From Streptomyces sp. R302 (GTDB lineage Bacteria > Actinomycetota > Actinomycetes > Streptomycetales > Streptomycetaceae): a DNA stretch of 64,000 nucleotides. The translations under genes and the position numbers were made by a program. Below the pieces are notes generated by a model. It was not told the DNA's origin and searched no databases. It worked only from the letters and a program-made list of their open reading frames with translations. Each line of letters starts with the position of its first letter. Position 1 is the first letter of the stretch. The stretch covers positions 62,001-126,000 of the forward strand of contig NZ_JABBGE010000010.1 of the NCBI RefSeq assembly GCF_012927245.1, read 5' to 3'. Shown here one piece after another: positions 17,457 to 24,435 of this stretch.

Positions 17457-18047
17457 TCAGGCGCGGGCGCCGCTCGCCGCGAGCGCCGGGGCCTCCGCAG
17501 GCGTGCCCAGGGGGACGCCCGCGAGCCGGCTGTACGAGACGATCGGGGCGAGCGGCACCGCGTCGAGCCCGAGCCCGAAGCCGAACCCGGCCTCGGCGCC
17601 GGCCGCGGCCGGCCCGTCGGAGGGCGGCGGCGCCGTCAGGGTGAACCAGACGACCTTGCCGCTCGCGCCCCGCGGCCGGACGCCCCAGCTGTCGCTGAGC
17701 GCCCCGACGATGGCGAGGCCACGGCCGGAGGTGGCGAGCGCGTCCGGCTCGTCCCACAGGTCGAGGAAGGCCGACTCCGTCGCCACCGGTATCCGAGGAT
17801 CGTTGTCCCGGACCGAGACGGTCAGCCGGTCGAGCAGGAGTTCCAGCTCGACGGTGCACTCCTTGTCGGGCTGCGCATGGCGGTGCACATTGCTCAACAG
17901 CTCGGTCACTCCCAGTTGGACGGGATCGACCAAGGCGTCGAGGCGCCAATGGCGCAGATGGGCGGCGACGATCCTGCGGATCTGACCGATCCGCGACGGC
18001 AGGGCCTGGAGCTCCACCGCGTAAAACCTGCTCGGCTCGCTGATCAC
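17457..18047 (-). CDS. Anti-sigma-factor-like ATP-binding protein (HATPase_c)
   Basis: A 196-aa SpoIIAB/RsbW-type histidine-kinase-like ATPase, the large streptomycete class linked to partner-switching control of sigma factors or development. The N box is ELLSNVHRH and the G boxes are VRDNDPRIP and TSGRGLAIV. I chose GTG 18047 (start ISEPSRFYAVELQALPSR) because GGGGAG lies eight nt upstream; ATG codons at 18107 and 18098 are in frame but have no ribosome site. The C-terminal 55 residues are Ala/Gly-rich and look disordered. Confidence 0.82.
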   Translation of the reverse strand: MISEPSRFYAVELQALPSRIGQIRRIVAAHLRHWRLDALVDPVQLGVTELLSNVHRHAQPDKECTVELELLLDRLTVSVRDNDPRIPVATESAFLDLWDEPDALATSGRGLAIVGALSDSWGVRPRGASGKVVWFTLTAPPPSDGPAAAGAEAGFGFGLGLDAVPLAPIVSYSRLAGVPLGTPAEAPALAASGARA

Positions 18048-18234
18048 GGCTGCGACTCCCCGAAGTAGTCCTGAAGAACGGAGATTCGGATCTGTCATGC
18101 GGTACATCAGGGCGGCGCACTGAGCACAGTGTCACCACCGTTGAACCCTCAGTGAGGTGATTCCAGCGTGAACCAGCCGTCACCCCGCCGCAACCCGCCG
18201 CGAGCTTCCCCAGGTCAGCGCCGCGCCGAGCGGG

Positions 18235-18552
18235 TCACTCGCCGCCGCCGGCCCGCCTGAGCGCGGCGAGGAAACGGCCCGCCTGCTCGGCGTCCCGGGC
18301 GTCGTCCTCCCCGGCGGCGTCCATGGTCAGCCGGTAGCGGGTGCCGTTCACCGTCGCCACCGTCTCGTCGCCCTTCGCGAACCACGGGCGGCCCGCCCGT
18401 ACCGCCTTGACGGGCGCGCTGTCGATCTCGGAGCCGTAACTCGTGAGCAGCGCGAGCCGGCCGTCCTCGATGCGGACCTCCCCGGCCCGGGTCAGCGAGC
18501 GCGGCCACCGCTCGATCCGTACGCCCCTGGCAGTGAACTCCGGTTCCGCCAT
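18235..18552 (-). CDS. Conserved hypothetical protein
   Basis: A 105-aa soluble protein with alternating short strands (FTARGVRIERWPRSL, RLALLTSYGSEID, ETVATVNGTRYRLTM) that could form a small beta-rich domain. No catalytic motif or membrane segment is seen. The ATG at 18552 starts the conserved-looking part. It lies between the anti-sigma-like gene and the divergent PLP enzyme gene; about 190 nt on its 3' side shows no gene. Confidence 0.6.
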   Translation of the reverse strand: MAEPEFTARGVRIERWPRSLTRAGEVRIEDGRLALLTSYGSEIDSAPVKAVRAGRPWFAKGDETVATVNGTRYRLTMDAAGEDDARDAEQAGRFLAALRRAGGGE

Positions 18553-18746
18553 TGCCGCTCCACCCCTTCCGGCTGCCCGTCCCTCCCAGTGTGCCGGGCC
18601 GTCGGCCCGCACGCCAGGGGCCCCGCTCAGGTGTTCCCCAAGGCGTTCCTATGGAGCGTCAAAGTGAACGTTTGCCCAGGTCGGAGCGGTATCGTCGGCA
18701 TTGGGAAGCCGGGTTCCGACCCGGCGGGACAGCGAGGAGAGAACCG

Positions 18747-19886
18747 TTGAGCACCGCCCCCAGCATCACCCCCCACGCCGGCGAGGCGATGGCCACCGTG
18801 GACGTCGACCGCACCGACCCGGCGTACCGCGCCTGGCTGAAGGAGGCCGTCCGCAAGGTCCAGGCCGACGCCAACCGTTCCGCCGACACCCACCTCCTGC
18901 GCTTCCCGCTCCCCGAGAAGTGGCGGATCGACCTCTACCTCAAGGACGAGTCCACCCACCCGACCGGCAGCCTCAAGCACCGACTGGCCCGCTCGCTCTT
19001 CCTGTACGCGCTCTGCAACGGCTGGATCCGGCCCGGCAAGCCCGTCATCGAGGCGTCCAGCGGCTCGACGGCCGTCTCGGAGGCGTACTTCGCGAAGCTC
19101 ATCGGCGTCCCCTTCGTCGCCGTGATGCCCCGCACCACCAGCCCCGAGAAGTGCCGGCTCATCGAGTTCCACGGCGGGCAGTGCCACTTCGTCGACGACT
19201 CGCGCCGGATGTACGAGGAGGCCGCGGCGCTCGCGACGCGCACCGGCGGCCACTACATGGACCAGTTCACCTACGCCGAACGGGCCACCGACTGGCGCGG
19301 CAACAACAACATCGCCGAGTCGATCTACCAGCAGCTCCGCCTGGAGCGGTACCCCGAACCGGCCTGGATCGTGGCCACCGCCGGCACCGGCGGCACCTCC
19401 GCCACCATCGCCCGCTACGTCCACTACACGCAGCAGAACACCCGGATCTGCGTCGCCGACCCGGAGAACTCCTGTTTCTTCGACGGCTGGGTGCACCACG
19501 ACCCCGACGCCACCTCCGACTGCGGCTCCCGCATCGAGGGCATCGGCCGGCCCCGGATGGAGCCCAGCTTCGTGCCCGGAGCCATCGACCGCATGATGAA
19601 GGTCCCGGACGCGGCGAGCGTCGCCGCCGTCCGCGCCCTGGAGGGTGCGATCGGACGGAAGGCGGGCGGCTCCACCGGCACCGGCCTGTGGAGCGCCCTC
19701 AAGATCGTCGCGGAGATGGTCGCCGAGGAGCGCACCGGGAGCGTCGTCACCCTCCTGTGCGACCCGGGCGACCGCTACCTCGACAAGTACTACTCGGACG
19801 CCTGGCTCGCCGAGCAGGGCCTCGACGTCGCCCCGTACGCCGCCGCTATCGAGCGCTTCCTGGCGACGGGCGTCTGGCCGGAGTGA
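18747..19886 (+). CDS. PLP-dependent cysteine-synthase-family enzyme
   Basis: A 379-aa fold-type II PLP enzyme related to cysteine synthase and cystathionine beta-synthase. The PLP lysine is in PTGSLKHRLA, the substrate loop in SSGSTAVSEAY, and the phosphate-binding loop in ATAGTGGTSATIARY. The KHRLARSLFLYALCNGWI segment marks a streptomycete subgroup that differs from CysK/CysM. I chose TTG 18747 because GAGGAGAG precedes it by seven nt; ATG 18789 is the alternative. Its end overlaps the end of the next gene on the opposite strand by 41 bp. Confidence 0.86.
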   Translation: MSTAPSITPHAGEAMATVDVDRTDPAYRAWLKEAVRKVQADANRSADTHLLRFPLPEKWRIDLYLKDESTHPTGSLKHRLARSLFLYALCNGWIRPGKPVIEASSGSTAVSEAYFAKLIGVPFVAVMPRTTSPEKCRLIEFHGGQCHFVDDSRRMYEEAAALATRTGGHYMDQFTYAERATDWRGNNNIAESIYQQLRLERYPEPAWIVATAGTGGTSATIARYVHYTQQNTRICVADPENSCFFDGWVHHDPDATSDCGSRIEGIGRPRMEPSFVPGAIDRMMKVPDAASVAAVRALEGAIGRKAGGSTGTGLWSALKIVAEMVAEERTGSVVTLLCDPGDRYLDKYYSDAWLAEQGLDVAPYAAAIERFLATGVWPE

Positions 19887-20346
19887 GCCGCCGGTCCAGC
19901 GCGGCGGCGGCGCGCCGGAAGGAGAGGTCGAGGCCGGGGGAGGCGAGCCGCAGTCCGGTGCGGAAGGGGGCGGGGCCGTCGGCGGCCATCGTCCAGCGCA
20001 GCCGGGTCCCGGAGCCGTCCGGGGCCAGGGCCCACTCCTCGGCCAGCGCGGAGACCGCGGGCGCGTTGGTGAGGTCCACCCGGTAGGCGTAGCGCAGGTC
20101 CGGTTCGGAGGCCAGGATCGTCTCCTCGAACCGGATCCCGCCGCGCAGCCGGATCGTCCGGCGCGCCCCGTCGTCGAGCGGGATGGCGGAGGCGACCGGG
20201 GTGAACCAGGCGGGCAGGCTGCCCACTTCCACCGCGATCGAGCGGTAGACCGCCGCCGGCGGCGCCTGGAGGGTGGCCTCGAAGGCGAGGCGGACGGGCG
20301 CGGTGGCGGTGAAGCCGAGCTCCACCGGCCGCAGTCGGCGTGGCAT
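19846..20346 (-). CDS. SRPBCC-fold protein (polyketide cyclase/START-like)
   Basis: A 166-aa helix-grip protein that probably binds a hydrophobic ligand; most family members are of unknown role. Typical features are the APPAAVYRSIAVEVG helix and the GSGTRLRWTM strand. The ATG at 20346 has GGGAGG upstream. A perfect 15-bp palindrome lies about 40 nt before the start, suggesting regulated expression. It overlaps the 3' end of the PLP enzyme gene. Confidence 0.78.
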   Translation of the reverse strand: MPRRLRPVELGFTATAPVRLAFEATLQAPPAAVYRSIAVEVGSLPAWFTPVASAIPLDDGARRTIRLRGGIRFEETILASEPDLRYAYRVDLTNAPAVSALAEEWALAPDGSGTRLRWTMAADGPAPFRTGLRLASPGLDLSFRRAAAALDRRLTPARRPSPGSAR

Positions 20347-20384
20347 GGACCGGACCTCCCGGATGAGTGGAAGACGCACCCTAA

Positions 20385-20399
20385 CTGACAGCCTGTCAG
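20385..20399. promoter_or_regulatory. Perfect palindrome CTGACAG-C-CTGTCAG
   Basis: Seven-bp arms around a single central C, 39 nt upstream of the SRPBCC gene start. This shape matches many TetR-type operators. No TetR gene is adjacent, so the regulator may act from elsewhere. Confidence 0.6.
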
Positions 20400-20593
20400 C
20401 GCGAAAGCCCGTTCGAGGGATATGTGTTGGCGGGGGAACGCCATCGTCCGAAAGATGCCCCCGGCCGGACGGCGGCGCATGCCTCACCGCCCGCCTCCGG
20501 AGGTTCCGGAGGCGCACCCTGCACCGCCCGGCACCCCCGCACGGCCCGCCGCCTGGAGGGGCCCGCGGCCCGGAGGCGCCGGCGGCGCACACC

Positions 20594-21046
20594 TCACCGC
20601 CCGGCCCCGGAGGGCGCCTTCAGCAGCCCGTCCACCGCTCTGCCGAACACCACCCGCCCCGCCCGCGCCAGCACCCCGTCGAAGGCGCGCGGCAGTCCGC
20701 GTACCGACAGTTCCTCGGTCCACACCACCCGGCTGCCGCCGGCCTCCGGAGCCACCTCGATCTCGGCCCAACCCCGCACCAGGCGCCCGTACTTCTCCAG
20801 TCGGCACACTCCGGGCCGGTCCCCGCGCGGCGGCTCCCAGCGGACCACCTCCATCGGATCGTCGAAGCCCAGCGGGCCGAGCCCGGTGCGCGCCGTGAAA
20901 CGGGTCCCGGCCCGGCTCGGGCCGGACGTCAGGACCGCCGTCCGCGTCAGCGGCACCTGCCGGCCGTGCGCCGGCCAGTCCGTCAGCCGCCGCCACGCCT
21001 CCGCCGGAGTCAGCGGCACCGCCCGCACCACCCGGAAGCGGCTCAC
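20594..21046 (-). CDS. SRPBCC-family protein
   Basis: A 150-aa helix-grip protein (VVRAVPLTPAEAWRRLTDWP at the start, then beta strands and GRAVDGLLKAP at the end). It overlaps the DeoR-family gene by the four bases GTGA, so the two are translationally coupled in one operon. The role is probably ligand binding or a weak cyclase; no catalytic residues can be assigned. The GTG start is fixed by the overlap and by the homology-like first strand. Confidence 0.78.
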   Translation of the reverse strand: MSRFRVVRAVPLTPAEAWRRLTDWPAHGRQVPLTRTAVLTSGPSRAGTRFTARTGLGPLGFDDPMEVVRWEPPRGDRPGVCRLEKYGRLVRGWAEIEVAPEAGGSRVVWTEELSVRGLPRAFDGVLARAGRVVFGRAVDGLLKAPSGAGR

Positions 21047-21861
21047 GCCGCCGTCTCGCCCGCCACCAGCAGCCCCGGCACGTGCTCGGTGACCTCGGCC
21101 CGCACCTCCGCCGCCATGCCCCGGTCGGTCACCCAGGTGTCCACCTCGTCGAGGGTCCCGAAGGAACTCAGGCCCACCGTCCCCCACTTGGTGTGGTCCG
21201 CGACCACCACCACCCGGCGCGCCGACCGGATCAGGCAGCCGTTCGTCTCCGCCTCCGCGAGGTTCGGCGTCGACAGGCCCGCTTCCACCGACAGGCCGTG
21301 CACACCCAGGAAGAGCAGGTCGAAGTGGAGCGAGCGGACCGCCCGGTCCGCCACCGGTCCCACCAGCGCGTCCGACGGCGTCCGCACCCCGCCCGTCAGC
21401 ACCACCGTCGCCGCCCGCCGGCCCTCGCCGGCCGTCTGGCGCGCCTCGTGGAAGACGTCCGCCACCCGGACCGAGTTCGTCACCACGGTCAGGTCCGGCA
21501 CGTCCAGGAGCTGCCGTGCCAGCGCGTACGTCGTCGTCCCGCCCGACAGCGCGATCGCCGAACCCGGCAGCACCAGCGACGCCGCCTCCCGGGCGATCTC
21601 GTCCTTCGCGCTCGGCTCCAGCACCGACTTCGCCTCGAACCCCGGCTCGTGCGTGCTCGGCTCCGTCACCGGTACGGCCCCGCCGTGCACCTTCGCGACC
21701 ATGCCCTGCCGGGCCAGCGCGTCCAGGTCGCGGCGGATGGTCATGTCCGAGACGCCGAGCCGCCGGGTCAGTTCGTTGACCCGTACGCCGCCGCGCCGCC
21801 GCACCTCGTCGAGGATCAGGGCGCGTCGCTGCTCCGCGAGGAGGTTCTGATTGTCAGTCAC
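21043..21861 (-). CDS. DeoR/GlpR-family transcriptional regulator
   Basis: A 272-aa repressor with the N-terminal winged helix VRVNELTRRLGVSDMTIRRD followed by DALARQGMVAKVHGGAV, the DeoR signature, and a sugar-phosphate-sensing domain (GSAIALSGGTTTYALARQL, TVVTNS, GLSTPNLAEAETN). The start is GTG 21861, with GGAAGGA upstream. Because it is cotranscribed with an SRPBCC gene and no sugar operon adjoins, its targets are probably elsewhere. Confidence 0.92.
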   Translation of the reverse strand: MTDNQNLLAEQRRALILDEVRRRGGVRVNELTRRLGVSDMTIRRDLDALARQGMVAKVHGGAVPVTEPSTHEPGFEAKSVLEPSAKDEIAREAASLVLPGSAIALSGGTTTYALARQLLDVPDLTVVTNSVRVADVFHEARQTAGEGRRAATVVLTGGVRTPSDALVGPVADRAVRSLHFDLLFLGVHGLSVEAGLSTPNLAEAETNGCLIRSARRVVVVADHTKWGTVGLSSFGTLDEVDTWVTDRGMAAEVRAEVTEHVPGLLVAGETAA

Positions 21862-21996
21862 CGCCGGGGCCGGTCCTTCCGCAGGAGACGAGGGGATGGC
21901 TGTCGGATTCGGTGAGAGACCGTGCGCGGGCACACGGTCGTCCGCGATCCTGGAGCCGACGTCGCATCCTCCCACTCCCGAGAGGAGGACTCCTAA

Positions 21997-24435
21997 GTGT
22001 CCCCTGCCACACCCGCCCCGGAGCACGGGGGCGCGGCGCTCGAACTCCTCGTCCACGGAGTCGGCGGTGCCACCCCCCAGTCCATGCTGGACGACGCCAG
22101 GACCGTACGGGTCACCGGCGACGAGACCGCCGCCGTGCACCGGCGCGCCGAGGACCTCGACGCCGAGGCCCATCCCGGGCGGTACGCCGCCCGGCCGGTG
22201 CCGGAGGCGTACGTCTGGTCCAACCTCACCTCCGGCGACGGCGCCCGAGCCCTCTGGCTGCTGCTCCTGCCGTTCATGGTGGTCAACCTCGCGCACTGGA
22301 TGCGGCCGCCCACCGCCGGCCGCCCCGGCCTCCTCCGGCTCTACGGCGTCCTCGTCCGCCTCCTCGCCCTCAGCCTCACCGTGCTGCTCACCGCCGCCGC
22401 CTGCGAGGTCGCCCTCGACCTGACGGCCTGGCAGTGCGCCGGCACCGCGGGCTGCGCCGACGGCCGCGCCTGGCTCGGCTTCCTCGCCGCCGACCGGGGC
22501 GGCTGGTGGTCGGGGCCCGGCCGCCGGCTCGCCCTCGCCGCCGCCCTCCCGGCCGCCCTCGTCGGGCTCCTCTGGTACCTCTCCCACCGCACCTGGAGCG
22601 CGTACGAGGCCCAGCGCCCACCCACCGACGAGACCTTGCCCGGGCCGGTACCACCTGGATCCGAACGGTCTGGATCCGAACGGTCTGGATCCAATCCACC
22701 TGGATCCAATCCACCTGGATCCAAACTGTCTGGATCCAAACCACCCGGATCCGTACCGCCCGCCCCCGCGCCGCCCGAGGACCCGCGGCCCGCGCTCGGA
22801 CGGCCCGGATTCTGGTATGGGAGGCGGCTCGTCGCCCGGCTGCGCGCCGCGCACACCGCCGCAGGGTTCCTCACGGTCGCCGGCGCCCTCGCCGCCGCAC
22901 CCGCCCGCCACGACACCGGCGGCCTCGCCGCGACCGGACTCGCCCTGCGGGCCGCCCTGCTGGCGGTCGCCGCCGTCGTCCTGTGGTCGGTCTGCGCCCG
23001 AGGCCGCAGCGAACGCCGGCTCGACCAGCGCGTCGAGAGCGCCCTCTTCACCCGGCTGCCCGCCGCCGCGCTCGTCCTCCTCGCCCTGACCGCCCTGCAC
23101 ACCGCCGGGGAGCGGCCCGGCTGGAACTCCGCCGGCACCCTCCCCGGGAACGCCGCCTTCGGGGCGCTCACCCTCGCCCAGGGCGGACTCGTCGTCGCCC
23201 TCGGCGCCGTCGCCCTGCTGCTCCAGCGGCCCCGCCGCGATCCCCGTACCGCCCTCGCCGGACTCGGAGGACCGGCCACCGCCATGCTGGCCTGCGCCCT
23301 CGGCGGGGTCATGTCCGGCGGCGTCGCCCAGTGGGTCGCCGACCGCCTCGGCGACTCCGGCGCACTCGCCGGACCGCCCGTCCTCCTCAGCTGGCAGGCG
23401 TCCGTCATCCCCGTGCTGCTCCTGCTGCTGCTCGTGCCCGCCGCCCTCCTCGGCGTCCGGACCCTCCTCGCGACCCGCCGGCTGCGGGCCGCCGTCGAGG
23501 CGGACTACGCGGGCGAGCGCCCCGACCCGGTGCGTACCGGCCAGATCGCCACCAGCCGCGCCCGTGCCTCGCTCACCGACTCCGCGCCCGTCCTCATCGG
23601 CGTCGTCTCCGGCACCGCGCTGCTGCTCGGCGCCGCCTCCGTCGTCGGGGCCTGGACCAGCGGAGAGGTCCCGGGCAGCGCCTTCTCCGACGCGCACCCG
23701 GCGATCGCCGCCCTCGCCGCCACCACCCAGGCGCTCGGCTCCTGGATGATCGGCTTCGGCTTCCTGCTCTTCGTCACCTTGGGCCGCCGCGCCTACCGCG
23801 ACGCCTCCGCCCGCCGCACCATCGGCATCCTGTGGGACGTCGGCACCTTCTGGCCGCGCGCCGCCCACCCGTTCGCACCGCCCTGCTACGCCGAGCGGGC
23901 CGTGCCCGACCTCACCTGGCGGATGAGCTCCTGGACCCGGCACACCGGCGGCCGGCTCGTCATCTCCGGCCACTCCCAGGGCAGCGTCCTCGCCGCCGCG
24001 GCCGTCTGGCAGCTGCCGTCCGCGACCCGCGCACGGGTCGCCCTCCTCACGTACGGCTCCCCGCTGGAACGGCTCTACGGCCGCTGGTTCCCCGCCTACT
24101 TCGGCCCCGAGGCGCTGCGCGGACTGCACCGCGCCGTGCACTGCTGGACCAATCTGCACCGCGCCACCGACCCCATCGGCGGCCCCGTCCGCGTCCCCGC
24201 CGAGGACGGCCGCCCGGCCGTCGACGCGCCGGTGCTGCTCGACCCCGTCGCGTACGGACGCACCCGCGCCCACCCACTGCCCGAACCGGTCCTCGGCCAC
24301 TCCGACTACCAGGCCGACCCGGCCTTCGCGGCCGGCCGGTCGGCCCTCCTCGACCGGCTCCCGCCCGCCCTGCCCCACCCCCGCGCCCCCGACGAGGCGG
24401 CGGATCAGGGGAGTTCGGGAAGGTCCTCCGGATAG
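21997..24435 (+). CDS. Large membrane protein with split alpha/beta-hydrolase features
   Basis: An 812-aa protein. The N-terminus has LLVHGVGGATP (about residues 18-27), like the oxyanion strand of alpha/beta hydrolases. The middle holds about ten hydrophobic segments and a charged loop. The C-terminal domain has the nucleophile elbow ISGHSQGSVLAA (Ser near residue 660) and a late GHSDY that could supply the histidine. So a lipase-like domain seems interrupted by a membrane domain. A pentapeptide repeat (GSERS, GSNPP, GSKLS and similar, about residues 221-255) is encoded by the GGATCC array. GTG 21997 follows GAGGAGG. Its end overlaps the opposing gene by 31 bp. Confidence 0.72.
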   Translation: MSPATPAPEHGGAALELLVHGVGGATPQSMLDDARTVRVTGDETAAVHRRAEDLDAEAHPGRYAARPVPEAYVWSNLTSGDGARALWLLLLPFMVVNLAHWMRPPTAGRPGLLRLYGVLVRLLALSLTVLLTAAACEVALDLTAWQCAGTAGCADGRAWLGFLAADRGGWWSGPGRRLALAAALPAALVGLLWYLSHRTWSAYEAQRPPTDETLPGPVPPGSERSGSERSGSNPPGSNPPGSKLSGSKPPGSVPPAPAPPEDPRPALGRPGFWYGRRLVARLRAAHTAAGFLTVAGALAAAPARHDTGGLAATGLALRAALLAVAAVVLWSVCARGRSERRLDQRVESALFTRLPAAALVLLALTALHTAGERPGWNSAGTLPGNAAFGALTLAQGGLVVALGAVALLLQRPRRDPRTALAGLGGPATAMLACALGGVMSGGVAQWVADRLGDSGALAGPPVLLSWQASVIPVLLLLLLVPAALLGVRTLLATRRLRAAVEADYAGERPDPVRTGQIATSRARASLTDSAPVLIGVVSGTALLLGAASVVGAWTSGEVPGSAFSDAHPAIAALAATTQALGSWMIGFGFLLFVTLGRRAYRDASARRTIGILWDVGTFWPRAAHPFAPPCYAERAVPDLTWRMSSWTRHTGGRLVISGHSQGSVLAAAAVWQLPSATRARVALLTYGSPLERLYGRWFPAYFGPEALRGLHRAVHCWTNLHRATDPIGGPVRVPAEDGRPAVDAPVLLDPVAYGRTRAHPLPEPVLGHSDYQADPAFAAGRSALLDRLPPALPHPRAPDEAADQGSSGRSSG
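22656..22760. repeat. In-frame 15-bp GGATCC repeat array
   Basis: Seven 15-bp units each beginning TGGATCC or CGGATCC (for example TGGATCCGAACGGTC and TGGATCCAATCCACC) encode a GS-x-x-x pentapeptide repeat in a cytoplasmic or external loop of the membrane hydrolase. Base composition here is lower in GC than the surrounding codons. A related GGATCC array lies 4.1 kb downstream. Confidence 0.92.

Noticed and set aside
18048..18107. ATG starts at 18107 and 18098 for the ATP-binding protein
   Set aside because: Neither has a ribosome site, while GTG 18047 has GGGGAG at good spacing and starts the conserved part.
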